Shown: positions 1 to 13,600 of the stretch, one piece after another
How positions within the stretch are numbered: position 1 is the first letter of the stretch
How the letters are laid out: each line of letters opens with the position of its first letter
Assembly (NCBI RefSeq): GCF_900496995.4
Contig: NC_044009.1
Span: 41,997,505 to 42,061,504, forward strand
DNA: 64,000 nt
DNA from: Aquila chrysaetos chrysaetos
Taxonomy: Eukaryota; Chordata; Aves; Accipitriformes; Accipitridae
Reading direction: 5' to 3'
The notes under the pieces: model-generated
Database searches by the model: none
Told to the model about the DNA's origin: nothing
Seen by the model: only the letters and a program-made list of their open reading frames with translations
Program-made: the position numbers and the translations under genes

Positions 1-3000
1 AATAACTGCAAGCTCAGTTAAAGCATCCCTTCAGCTATTAGTTTCTCTGTTAAATAGTGTAAGCACTGAATAATCTAACAAACACAGGTCCTGATCCTAA
101 ACCTGCAGAGTGCCTTCACAGGCTTGGAGCCCAGATACTTACACTGATCTCAAGCACACAAACTTTTATGCGCATTCGTTGGGGAACTTGGCTTGGAAAT
201 AGAGTGTCCCTGGAAGTTAGAGCGATGATTTATAATGAACTACCCACAGACATTCAGATGCTATTATGGTAAGAATTTGTTTCCTCCAGTGGGTAACCGA
301 GGAAGACTCTTATCCCAATAAGGGCTGCATTGGAAGGAAGATGGGAGCAGAACCACACACAACATGATATTTGCAAGGAGAGAATTATGGCAGGAAGGAA
401 AGGGAGAGGCTTTAATATATAAGCATAAAGCCACGAAGATTAGACCAAGAAATGCACAACTACTCCAGAAAAAAAATGCACAGTCTTCTCAATGTTAATG
501 GAATGATGTTTCCAGATTTGATCAACTCTAAGTGCAATAATGCACAGAAGGAATGCATTAATTGTAATCTTGATGTAATTGACAATATTTGCAAGAGGTG
601 GATGGAAACAACAAGACTAGTTAATGTCCCCTTAAACTGTCAAAATAACTCCTTTAAAATCCTGAAAAACCACAAATATGAAATCTTTAATGACTAGGCG
701 TACTACACAGCCAGACTGTCTAGAGCATAAGCTGAGAATGATCAACTTCAAGCCTTGTGACCCAAGTAATGAATCTTCTTGCAAGCCTGTAAAGTAATCT
801 TCAAAAGGAGAAGGGGTTTTTTTTCACTAATTTTTGGAGCCCTGACTGATTTTTCAACAAAACCCAGGCACTGTAAAATGACTTTCATTTGCAGGCCTCC
901 CAGGTCTCTGTAAAAGGAAAACTAGTCTTTCAGTACATTTAGGCTAGGTATGTTCCTATTTAAAAGGTGAAGAAGCTGCTGCTCAGTTACTTCAGCAGAG
1001 GGCATCCAGCTGAAGAAGCCAACTAGGGGAAAATTTCTAGACTTTCAGAAGTGGTCTCTGGATTTTAGAAGCAAAATGTTTCTCATTGTGGCTTCTGTGG
1101 GATGAAATGACTGATGAAACAGTGTATTTGGAAGATGTGGCCAAATCCGAAGTAACCACTTTCTGCAGCATGGCTGGATGACAACAGCTTTTCTTGTAGC
1201 TGGGTAAAACAGTGTTTTAGAAATGCCCAGAGCTCTTTACAAAGGAAGAAAATTGAACCAGCATCAGATAACTTTTAGAAACGGTCCCTTTTGTACTGTC
1301 ATAGGCACAAAATGTAGCAAGATCATACTTGACCCTTAAGCAAGAAGGGGCTAGTACTGCAAGCACAGCACTACATCCTATCACTTTTGGAACCTTTGGT
1401 GGAAGCTTCTATGAAGGCCGACAGAATAGATTTAAAAAACATCTCAGTAATTTAAAATATTAATGGTGAACATGTGTTGTAACTGCAGTTAATTAAGTGT
1501 TGATAAAAGAATCTGAGCGTAAACAATTACACACTCCCTAGAATATTTCCTGAGTGGCACTAACAATAGCAGCTCTTCCGTACATGGCCTGAGACAGTCT
1601 GCATGAACAGCGTCTGAGGCTCCTCGGCGGGTTTGTGGTGATGATTCCTGCTCTTGTTTCCACGGCCAACTGCTAGGAGAGAGGCTCTGCTACAGCAGAG
1701 TGAATGCGCTCGGAGCCTGGCTCTCGAAGCAGCGCTCTCTCTGGGGAGGATCTCAACCCTTTTGTAAGGATGAGGGTCGGGCTACGAGATGGCAGAGACA
1801 AGAGTGGAGTAAAGGCAGCGATGGCAGGCGAGGGAGTGTTTCGCGTGCGTTCACCAAACACAGTGAATGAACGGGGCTGGGCTGTGACTCCTCAGTCTGT
1901 AGGCACGCTGCCGGCTGTTGTCTCGGTTGACATCGCAGTTGGCATTGCTGCCTACGCTGGCAGAGGGAAGGGAGGTATTTGTGAGTCCTTGAGATGGGGC
2001 AGCTCAGAGGCTTCTTAACACCATAGCAGTGGTTGCAGGACCCTATTCAGGAATGCTCCTGGGAAGAACTAGGACTCTTGAACAGGTAAATGCCTGTATT
2101 TGCTCAGCATATGTTACACTGAGCAAATTGGATTGATGATGAATAGTTTTTTAAAATAAAAATAGTAAGCGCTTTTGAAAGAACTCACTTTAAAATCTGA
2201 TCTGAGCTTGTCATTGCTTAGTCAATGGCTGCTATGAAAGCAATCACTTAAACTGTAGCTTCATTACTTACAGGGAGGCTCCACCACTCGCTCGCACAGA
2301 GGGTCATGATTTAAAAGCTGGACTAGGTGGCAACATTCCTGTGTGCTTGGTGTTGCAGAGGGAAGGTGAAAGTCAGTAGCCCTTAAATTTCAAGCCCTGG
2401 CCCAGGGGCCAGTGTGAGACATAAAAAAGCCATGTTGAAAAATCCTTTCAACAGAAACACAAACTTTGGTCGGAGACAACGCTAGTGCTGGAGAGAGCCC
2501 AGTGTCACGGTGAACTGCTGCATCTCCGCAGATTGGGAGGGAAGGGGGAGGAAGGTTGAGGGAATGTATGGGAACATCTGCAGAGAGCAATAATTCTGTG
2601 TTGTCTGTCTGAAGTCTTGGGGGGCAGAGCGAAGTTCTTGGCCATGCTTCGCTTGTGTTTCTTGGAAAGGGGGCACTGGGGCAAGGGTGATATTGGGATG
2701 ATCTTAGTTCTGAGACTAACTATGAAAGAGAACTGGCATTCCCTAGGGGAATAACGAGAACCTGAAACTGGTGTTAAAGCTATTTATATTCTAGATTATG
2801 CCAAGAAAAATATTTTACACTTAGCTTAATATCATAATTGCAAGTCCAAAACCATCACTGCTAGCTTCTAAATACAGAATAGAATCTGGGAGGAGGCAGT
2901 AAGAAAATATATGTTTTGGCTGTATGATTGCAGCAGAGGAGTAGCCAGAATCCATCATGGGCTTGGACAAAACCAGGAGTCTTAAAAGAAATAATACTTC

Positions 3001-6000
3001 TAAGTAGTCTTTAGACATGCAAATGCTTAAAGGGCCTATAAACCACATAATGTTAACTGTAGCACAGATGGCCACTACACTTCAACTAGTTTAAGCTGCT
3101 CTTTTTCCAGTCAGTAAAGCACCATTTTTACACTGTCTTTGGAGCACAGTGTAAAAACTTCAGTAATGGATGTTCACATGGGTGCAAAAAAGAGATTTTC
3201 AACATGTGTCATTGCTGGTGAACTTGCAATACTACTGGTGTCACTTAATGACTGGGGGTTGTTGCCTGGCTGTGCACTGTGACTGAAGTCTTGTGTGTGG
3301 CCAGGACAAACATTTAAGAGTACAACTGGAGAACCTATGCGATAATATTCTCACCACTCTGTGTCCCGATAAACAGAATACGTCTGCAAAAGCATTTGGT
3401 TCTCAGTTCAGCTTGGTGTTTCATCTTCAAACAGCACGTGAAATCATTCACTGAAGGTACATTTTGGTAAGACCACAGCATCTGTGTAGATCTGAAGTTC
3501 ACAGCTGACACATCACCATGTAACTGTGGCACTTCTGTCAAGCATTGGAAGGGAAAGCAGTGCATGACCACGGGGATCGACTAACCCACATGTGCGCAAA
3601 GATAATCTGATGAATACAGCTCTCTTCACAGCTCCGCCACAGCTTACTGGGAAGCCTTTGAGGACTCCTGACAAGTATAACAGGGGATTGCCAATAACTG
3701 AAGGTGTGGACTGCTTACAGAGAGGTACCCTTCCCTTGCCGACGCTGCAGTAACACATGAAAAGAGCTAAGGTGAATACACTTACGAAGACTGTGAAAGA
3801 TTGCAGAAACAGTCCATTTTCACAGATTAAGAGAATTCTGGAGACTAAAACCTGAGAAAACTACTTTCTTTTCCACCAAAAAGATTTCTCAGCTTATGCA
3901 CTGTGTGTGTGCATATATCATATATGCACAAGTGTGCACCTTTTAAAAAAAACAACCATAAACTATTCTTACGGTGAAGAAAGACCTGATCAAACATAAT
4001 ACTAATTGAAGGGTGGGAGAAAGGACAGGTTGTTCTGTTCAGGCTCCTGTCCGTTTAGAGCTCAAATCATAAGAACAGTCATGGAAGCTACTGTCACTCT
4101 TGATTTCACCTTCAAAACAGTTAGGCTAAAGTAAGCTCAGCAATAAGACCTCATCTGCTATTTGTTTGACTCCCCTGTACCTAAGGCTCTGCAGGCAAAA
4201 TCCCTGACTCAGTCACAAAAAGACTACTGAATATCCCTGAATCTGGCTGAAGGAAAATTGACTCTAGGACTTCATTGTGCAAAGAAATTACTGAAGGAAT
4301 TCCCTGAATTTTGGGGAAGATGGACACTATTCTCTAGAACAATTTGCATTAATCTTGATCAAGAACCACTCGAGATGGCCTGCCTGAGCTTAATCAGAAG
4401 CAGGTCACTAATGTGGCTAGTCTGATCTACCTAGGATCATTTAGAGCTAAATCTGTGTTTGGACTGAATTGTCTGTCATACCCACTTTAATACCCCAAAG
4501 CTGACTTGACGTTCTCAACTCTTCTTGCAGGTTCTGGTTCTGGTGTTGTGGTAGGTGTGCAGACCTGTCCTGGCTGGCCCATTCAAACTTGAATAATCCT
4601 CTGCCTTATTTGGGGAGATTATTGAAGTGACTAAACCTATGATTTTTTTTTTTTTTTCCTTAATCTGTTTCTCTGATTTAACCAGCCAGATTCTAACCAG
4701 GGAAATGTTTCTTTCCCTTCTAAGGAAAAAAAATTCACCCTTGTTAAGGATGCCTGCATAAGTCAATGACTTCAGAAAGGTACTTGAGGTACCAGTAGCA
4801 ATCACTGTTACTTTGCAAAATGCACTGTGAGCTGTAAAACCTTCCTTCCATACAGAGCTGAATGATGTTGCCACTTGACCACAAGTGGTGTCCCAGGTAC
4901 CTTATTTACACACGCAGATACAGCACTGGCTTCACTTCAGCACGTAAGGCATCTGTGTTCCTTATGAAGTCTTTGATCGACTTGGACACAGTAGTAAGGC
5001 AGCAATCCTTTGTGTCTGCAGGGAGCTATCACCATTCTCCAGTTCTTTGAATGAGGCACTGGACTATAGACACTCATTGCTCAAGAAGTCAGAGCAGGGA
5101 ATTATATACTGCTTAAACTCAGGTATCCTGGATTCCAGGGTATTGCCCAATCTTTTCCCTTTTCCACAAGAAAAAGGGTTCATAAAAGGAAAATGACTGT
5201 TAAGAGGTTGACATAACATATTTTAAGAGTTCCTTTCCTTTCCACATCACCAGAAAGCACAGATGTCAACTTCACAGAACATGGTTTGTAAAAATGAAAC
5301 TCCTGTATCTTCTCTCTGTGGCTACAAGAAAAATCTACAGGAGGCTACATGATCACTGAAGTTGCAGCTGCTGAGCTGTTCCTTGTAAATTAATCCTTGG
5401 AACAGGAGAGATGTTTCAAAGCAGCTATTACTGAAGATAGAACAATGATTTCATCCTGAATATACAAATTTCATATATCCCTTATATGTGGAGGCTGATA
5501 CCATGATGGACAGAACCTGAAACCAGCTTTGCTGGCCAAGCTGGAAAGTTCTGCTGAATAGTTATTCGGCTGTATGATCAGATAGCTACCTGTGATAAAA
5601 ACTCCTCAGCCCAACTACTGGCACTTTTCTCAACTTGGCATCATAAGGTTCGATTGTAAATCTTTGTAAATACTGAAAATACACTATGACTTATTTTATA
5701 ACTACTTCCAATACAGCGGAAGAAAATCTTAAGCTGTTTTTTCCATGATCACAGTGAAACAGCAGGTGTAGAAGAACAGGCCTTCGGACATGGAGATGGT
5801 TCCTTTTTGAACTGTCTCTGATATCTCATAGCTATTTATGCTGCTGTTAACCTTGCTCATTCAAACATCACCTCCTGGCTACAGAAGCTGAGGCACCACA
5901 GCTGGTTGCCCTTTGTCTGATCCTTCAGCTCTGAGTAAGGTCAGTGCTCTTCTGAGACAATGTATCTACCTGAATTTAAATACTACCTTTTTTTTTTTCC

Positions 6001-8700
6001 CCTTAGAAACAAGAGCAAAATTCCATATGCAACACAAAAATGACTTGCATAGTTGACACTGTGGCCCAATTCATTACTGTATTCTCCCGCCCCTTCCAAG
6101 CCATCCTAAAGTCTCCTTAACAAACCTGGAACAGAAATGGAGCTTGAATTCTGTTGCAAATACACTTTGACTCCTCTACCTGTCATGACTGTCCCTTGTA
6201 GGGATGTGTCCAAAACCAGAAGTCAAAGGAAGATTGTGTTGCTGTTATTGGAGTGGTTGGCATGAGTGCTGGATTTACACAGGTAAAATTCTGTCCTGCT
6301 TCCAAATAGAAAGTTACCGTTTTTGCAAGTGTAACCAGGGCTGGTGGGGAAACAAAGTTTGGTGTTAGAATCTAGCCCGGTAGCTCAATCAGTTGAAAAG
6401 TTCTTAAAAGTACTATGGATAGGAATGTATCTCAGTCTATGAAAGACACAGGCCTGAGGTCTACTTGCTTGTGACAAGGATGAACCCTAGTAACTCCCAA
6501 TTTATGCAATGACAAGCACTTGTCATATCCTGACTGGTGAAGAGCAACAGTGTATACTGCAGTATGAGCTACTCCAGTGTTCCAAGCATTGGTGTTGACA
6601 AAGGTGATGCCTTTGGTCCACAGTGATTTCTACCTTGTTACTACAGGGATAAGAAATAACTTTTAAGCTTTTTTATGCACCAAAGATAAATATTTCTTTC
6701 CACTCAGTCACTTGGGATCTTATTTACTATGTACTTCCAAGACTACGCAAATTGGGGTAGTCCAAATATGTAAGTGACAAAATGTGCAAGTTCTAGGATT
6801 TCCTTTATTTTTCGTAGGGATTATTTACTACATACAACACATTAAAAGAACAACTTTGTAAGAGATGTTACCATGATTTTTCTTCTACTGAGCCTATCTG
6901 AAGACTAGAGTCATGCTGACTTCCAGTTTCAATGCCCTTGTCTTGAGTTGAATCCTGGAAGCGTTTCCCACCTTTTAAAGACTTAGATACCTGATCTTGG
7001 TGGCTTTTGCTTCCACAACACTGCACATTCATAATGCCCATATAAGGGAAATTTTGTATTTCATTTAAAGTTGCTAGAGCTCTGACTGACATGTCTGAGT
7101 ACAAAACAAAAAACTGTATTAAAGACGACTCCTTCCTCCTGTTTCTTCCTTCTTAGCTTCTCCTCCTTCTAAGAGCAGGATACACATTACAAACCTGCTC
7201 ATATCTCATTATCCCCAAAAAGGTTTTCCAGTAGTCATCTCATGCTTTGATAGAACTAACTTTGTAATGATGAACAGGATACAAGTAAGATGGTGTAACA
7301 TCTTCCCCCATCGAGATAAAAATGAATGTAAACGCTCTCAATGCGAGAAGAACGTGCTTGGGCATCTTGACACCACAGCTGATTTATGCAGCTTTGGCCA
7401 GGACAAATATCCTCCTTCAAATGGAGTAAGTCCTAGCTGCAAGAAGAAAACTGAATTAATTTGTCTACTAATGAATATTCTTTCAATCTTTTTCAGCCTT
7501 CTCGTGAGTTTTAAAGACTTGAATTTATTGTAGCTTGTCTTTAATTCACACCATAATCATCATTTAAATCTTGCTTTGCTTCTACACTGAACCTGCTTGT
7601 AAATATTTAATTAAAACCTGTTCACTTTCATACCATCAACCTTATTTTGAATCTGAGCACGAGTGGTATGGAGAGTAGTAAGAAATCCAGGCCAAGCCTT
7701 AAAAGCATTCTAAATCACTGAAGTCACTATTTAGTCTAACTTTCCTTTTTTGAAGCAGGAGTGCCAGTTGGCATCTTCTGTAGTATGTGTTGTCTTCATA
7801 CCTTTTTATTGCTCAGTTACCAGTAACTAAAATAATCACAGAACTGCTCCACAGCACAATGTATGGATATTGCCCTAACTTTAAAATGTGTTCATTCAAG
7901 CAACTAACCATGGAAATAAAATAAAATTCTTCAAAGTGGTAAAACTCGAGACTTTTGTCCTACATGGTAACATAAAAGAAAAGGCCAGGACCAGGAAGCA
8001 CAGTAATGTTTCCTAGGAGAAAAAAAAAAAAAGGCAAAAAGCAACACTGTAGAAAAAGCAGTCTTAAATTCAGGTCCTAATACTACTGCTCCCTTTCCAA
8101 AGATACTTCCCTGAAAAACCATGAGTCATGAAAACCAGCATTCAAGCACTGTTAAGGGTGTAAGAGGAACAGAACAGTAGCAGTAACACTACCTTCTCAT
8201 ACCTGTAACTTAAACACTTGCATGACTCGTATTCTTGACATTGAGATCTGGAAAGTCCTGTCAAGGAGAACAACAGACTGGAATCATTCCCCCCTCCACT
8301 CCCATTCCTGTGAGAGCCAGTTTGGGCGATTCAGTCCAGACTGTCTGTATTTATGCCCAATAGATGTTTGACACCTCAACAATTTGTCTCCTTTGTGTCA
8401 GCTGAAGCCTCTTACTGCTTCTCTTTCTCGGCATCAGTCTGTCCTGCATTTATCCACTGGTACTACATTCTCTTTTAGTTTACATAAAATCAAACATTTG
8501 TAAAAACTGTGACCTAAAACAGAGTTGTAGAAAAGAACAGAACTTTGATGGATCTTTTCTTGCCTTCATCTGGACTCTCCACTTAATCAACTTCTTTCTT
8601 CAAGTACAATGCTCAAAACTGAAAATTTGAGTTTTACCAGTGATGAGCAAAAAAGGATTACTTCATTTTATAGGATTTACCATACACTGCAAATCCCATA
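1..8700. other. Flank 3' of CCDC14, no gene recognised
   Basis: Ordinary AT-rich bird DNA. The open frames are short, lack splice-site support and match no family I know. In mammals MYLK lies on this side of CCDC14, but I see no immunoglobulin-domain exon or other MYLK coding sequence here. A tRNA-like half-sequence near 6375 is treated under findings. Otherwise I see only short homopolymers, such as T runs near 4640 and 5990. Confidence 0.5.
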
Positions 8701-8711
8701 TGATGGCTGCA

Positions 8712-8888
8712 TTTTTTTTTTTTTTTTTTTTTGGAACAGCATGATCCTGACTTAGCAATTTTAACTCTAAACGTTCCTGCAGAGCTGCTCTGTAGCTAGC
8801 TCTTCCCTGGCCTCTACCCGCGGAGCCTCTTACCCGGGTATGGTACCTTGCAATTGTTCCTTGGGGGGGGGGGGGGGGGGGGGGGGGG
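8712..8888 (-). repeat. 130-bp segment bracketed by T21 and G26 tracts
   Basis: The plus strand has 21 T (8712-8732), then about 130 bp of moderately GC-rich sequence, then 26 consecutive G (8863-8888). Read on the minus strand this is C26, insert, A21, which is the shape of a poly(A)-tailed retrocopy with a C-tract at its 5' end. The insert is richer in GC and CpG than its surroundings. I do not recognise its parent, and I see no target-site duplication. It could also be two unrelated microsatellites. Confidence 0.45.
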
Positions 8889-9359
8889 AGGCGGGAAGAG
8901 TAAAGAAGGAAGTTTAATTTAACCTTCGGCACTTAAGTTCCTCTTTTAAAAAAAACCAAACCCCAAAACAACAAAACAACTTGAAGAGACCTACCCAGTC
9001 AAGGCAGAACACTTTTTATGTTCAAGGCAGCTCCACCTTCATCAGTTAAATTCCCACTTCTTGATTAAACCCAATTTGAATTAAGAAGCAATGCAGCTGA
9101 ATAAGCAGTCCTCTTCACCTGTTTCTTTGATGTTGACATTACTGTTTGCATGCATTCATGGTGAACCAGAACCAGGAGCTAGTTTCTTGAAACACATGGT
9201 CATAACCAAGGAAAATAACTATGCATCCAATTTTATAACAGTCAAATTATAATGAAATAAAAATTTCTCTTTATCACATCTATAACTGACTCCAAATGCA
9301 TCTCTCAATGCTGTTCTTACTACTTAGAAAAAGCATGCAGAAAAAGCATGCATGTGTAC

Positions 9360-9365
9360 TTTAAT
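9360..9365 (-). terminator. Candidate CCDC14 poly(A) signal (ATTAAA)
   Basis: On the minus strand the variant hexamer ATTAAA lies about 320 nt after the CCDC14 stop codon. It is followed by two T-rich blocks (GCTTTTTCT, repeated) that could serve as the downstream element. No AATAAA occurs between the stop and this point. The nearest one I see is near 7804-7809, which would give a 3' UTR of nearly 1.9 kb. RNA reads would choose between them. Confidence 0.35.
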
Positions 9366-9684
9366 AGAAAAACTGTACTGACAACAGCACATCGGTTTCT
9401 TAAATAGTTATCAAGTGCTGTTCTAAGAATTAATTTTGCAATTAAACAGTATAAACCTAAATCATAATTTAAAAAAAAAGGCATTTATACCAGTTATTTC
9501 AAGTTGTACACAACAAGGGAAGCACCGCCACAGCTTAATGAGGAACAAATCCCATCATAATTTAAACAGCTAGGAACAAGTAATTTCATATCAAAAAATA
9601 CACGTATTTGTATCATTACCATACTTATTAATATACTTCAATAAAACCTAAATAATCCAAACAAGTCCACCCCATTTTGTTTCC

Positions 9685-10666
9685 TCATTGTTTCATAATG
9701 CTATTTTGCAGAGTTCTTTGTAACCTAGCTATGTTGGCATCCAAGGCTGCTAAGCTATTCTTAAAGTCCTCTTCATCTCGAGAAGTAAATGTTGAGAAAG
9801 AGGATGCACTCCACTCAGACTTTCCTGATATATCATCAAATGAAATGGAACTAAAATCAGCTATTTCACTGCCTTTTTTCTGAGAAATCTCTTTTGGAAA
9901 TAGCATCGGCATTCGAGGGTATGTACCAGGCTGAGGTTGGTCTGATTTATCTGTGAAGTCTTTTGCAGCTCCGCTTGGAGTGCCTTTTGGCCTCATTTGG
10001 ACTTTGTCTCCTTCTGGCTTCACTTCATCCCCTGTAACTCCAGGCATGTTTTCCATAGTCTTTTTCACATTGTACCCAGCACTTAATTTATCCACAATAG
10101 TTAGATCCTTTGATATCTCACATCCATTCTGCTGCACAGAGTTTGAGAGCTCACAGTGGTAGTCCAACATCTTATAAGCCCCTCTACTTTGGGGTAGCAC
10201 ACCAGTTCTTTCAGAGATTGGCTGCTGGTTTTTAGAGGCATTGCTAGTCAATGGAATATAAACAGTCTCATCCAACTTGTTTTGGTCATCTAGTAAAGTC
10301 CCAGAATCACTAACTGTTTCTGCATCTTGCTTCAGTGAGGTTAGTAGTATTCTGGGAGCTGATGTTCCTTCTGAGAATGTACTGTTTATTTTACTTCCTT
10401 CAGCAGCAAACTTCTCATAGGCTAGATTTTGCATTTCTAATTCTCCATTTTTATTTGAGAAGTGAAGTTCTGCATCTGTCAAAATATGATCAATTTCTAA
10501 TTTTTTAAGGTAAGTCATTACTGAAGTACTCCCAGGAAACAGATCAGGTTGCATCTGCTTTTCATGGTCTTCCAAAAGAGCCTTTGAGAGACCTTTTTCA
10601 GGCTTGGGTCTAATGTTGTCTACTGTGAGGTCAGACAGAAGCTTGGCCATACTGCCCTGCAAGTTT
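9685..10666 (-). CDS. CCDC14: CCDC14 exon 13 (terminal coding exon)
   Basis: Largest exon, residues about 654-980 and the TGA stop at 9685-9687. The acceptor is cttaacag with one base completing the AG|A arginine codon from exon 12. It opens with the end of the coiled coil (SMAKLLSDL), continues through a long polar, probably disordered region, and ends with the conserved block [12 protein letters not shown] then [12 protein letters not shown], the C-terminal signature of CCDC14. Confidence 0.96.
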
Positions 10667-13600
10667 CTGTTAAGACAAGATCAATTAATCAGATTTAAAA
10701 ATAGTCACTAAAAAAATAGTTTAAAATGTTTATGTAACACCAAAACATTAGATTTATCAGACTGCGGCAAAGTTGCAATTCTTTCTACATGTTGTCATAA
10801 AATGTAGTATAAATGTGAACCAATTTCAAGTTTCTTAAATTTTTTTTTCAGCTCAGCTCAATGTGCTTATAAAGTAACCAAAATAGCACAACCCAATGAA
10901 GTTCTCAAGATTATTCCTGATTTACCTGCTTTGAGTACTACAAAATGAAATGAACTGATGGCAAGAAACTGTTAAAAAGCATATAGAAAGTTACCAAAAC
11001 CAGTGAGAAATTTTTAATGAATTTTCTTCCTATTGCATCTAAATAAAAGATTATAACAGAACAAATAATTCTCATTTTCTGCTTTGTACATCAAAATAAA
11101 TGAATGCTTAAATGCTTACGTATATAGCATATACATATACACATGTAATAAGACATCATTATACTACCATCTGGTGGTCAGTATAGTAGTCATAGAAGTG
11201 TGTAACATGTCTAAACTTCTACTACAGAATCTGGAGTGTTGATTAAAAATATTCTGCCATTCCAATCTGTATCAACTGTAAACAAGACAGACAACAGTTT
11301 AACTTCCTGTGCACATCATGTCCCAACAAATTTTATGTACATACCACTTCGCATGTGCAAAAAGCTATTGAAGTCTCCCAGCTTGCCACTATATTCATCA
11401 TAGAAGATCATGATGAAATAAATTCACAGTAATAGTTTTAAAAAATTGTGAATAACACCACCTTCACTCAGTGATCCAAGAACTCCCACCTTTACCCATA
11501 ATTAATACCTGGGCATAATCTACTTCAAATATGTGTACAGTTAAAGAAAGGACTGCTCTTTCCCACAGGAAGAGTTTGCTGTGGGTTCTGAAGATGGATC
11601 TTTCTGTGAGTTCATCTCAAAACAGACCAATTTCTGAACCAGTGTAAAGAAAGAAAGAAAATTTCCCTCCTTAATTCAGTTTAAGAGTTAGTTTCCAAAT
11701 TCTATAGCTTCAAGGGAAATATCAGTAGGTTTTCAGGTCCATGCACTTTCCATGGAGTTCCTTGTTGGCAGGTCTGCTATTAAGAGTTAAAACTTGACAC
11801 AAGTTATGGCAGATAGCATTTTACTTTACAACAGAACTCAAGTCATGGAGCATGACAACTGTGTTTTAACAAAATTATAGCACCATTGCAGTAAAAGTAA
11901 CTACAAAGAGAAGTTTTAGCCTACGTGACCTCCTACTACCCAGATACTAAGATTACAATAATCCAAAGTATGGAGGAAAAAAAAAAAAAAGTTATCTCAA
12001 CAGGCAAAAAAACAGCTTAGCCAATAGTACCTGGTTAATTCACGCAGTCTGTTAACTTCTGCATCACGCTGACGTAACGTTATGCCCAAAATCTTATTTT
12101 CTTTCTCTGAAGCTTCCAGCTTAAACTGAAGGCTCTTCATGTTTGCTAATGCCTCTTCCACTTCTAAAATGCCAAAAAGAATTTACCTAATTATTTCTTT
12201 CAAGTTTTAAAACACTAAATGAAGAATAAACAAATGCAAAACACATACCAATCTTGAGTTTGGTGGAATGAATGTCATAATGCTGTTTGTTTTCAAGCAA
12301 TTCTTCTTCTTTATCTTGAATATATTTTGCAAGATGTTTATTTTCTTCTTTCTGACTTTCTATTATTTTAATCAGTTCTTCATTTTTAGCCTGCAGTGAC
12401 TCAAGGCCTTTCAGTGATTCTTTCAATTGACTCTGGAGCATCATATTCAAGGACTGCAAAGAAACCACTACCAAAAGTAAAACATAAAAGGTTTAAGCGT
12501 TTTATGTGGTATAGTTTGAATTTCTAATTCAAACTAAGTTTTTAAATAATCTATCTGTAAGCAAAATTCATATTACCAAGAAGGGGTTTTTGAAGCAGCA
12601 AGACAAAACTCAAGCTTTCTTCTTAATTATCTAATATGTCATCTTCATTTTAAAAGGCACATAAGGAAAAATAATCTGCTCGGCAGCTGAAGAGCTGAGT
12701 CTTGCTATGTGGAGTCTAAACAGGCGCAAGAATCCATGCAAATGCGGTTGCATGATTAGACCCACAACACTTAGTTCAGTTGCCACTAAAGGCCACAATA
12801 CATACTGCTATTTTTTATTTATATATCTATATATTTATATGTCTGTATCTGTTTAAATAAAGCTTTAACAAAAACGACCCTAACAAGCATCATTCTCTAT
12901 TAGTACTTTACATTCATAGTTGCAGCTCTGTCCAGATGTCTTCTCACTTCTTTCTTGTTCCCTGAGTTGCTGGTTTAATATTCTTAGTCTCCTAAATGTG
13001 AATTGTGAAAAAGCACAAATTCAGAAAGCTCAGAATAAGTTCAAAACAACTGCATTTTAAATTAGTTTGGTAATAAATTGCTACTGAGAATTAAATGTCA
13101 CAGAATGTTTCAAAAATACAAAAAAGTTTCAATAACACATTTTTCTTAGATTCCTATATTTCTTCAACGCAAAAGACCCTTTGTAAGTTCTGGTAAATAT
13201 CTTTCCCTCTGTTTTGAAGTAAAGTGGTACCCAGTTACATATTTGAGAGCGCCCCTGAAATAAGAAACATTTTTGCATTTGAGAATACACTACAAAAAGA
13301 ATATAAGCAGGCTAACTGTTCTGATACTGCAGTTTTCAGAGAGAATGATACCTTGATGCCACCTAGACAAAGCCCCAATCACAATGTAACTGATGCTACT
13401 AAAACATCAGTATTAACTGAAGTCTTGCTATGTGTTAATTATTTATTTTTAAACTATACAGCCTTACCAATACACTTTCTAATGTATAAATACTGCGCAG
13501 ACAAGAATGAAAGGGCCATAACACACCATAACAATGACAAAATATGCAATTTAGAACAGACCAGTTAAAGATGCTTTAGGCGCATCTGCAGTAAATACAG

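Noticed and set aside
1-9600. MYLK exons, expected by synteny
   Set aside because: No immunoglobulin-domain or kinase-like coding segment was found on either strand; MYLK probably begins beyond the left edge.
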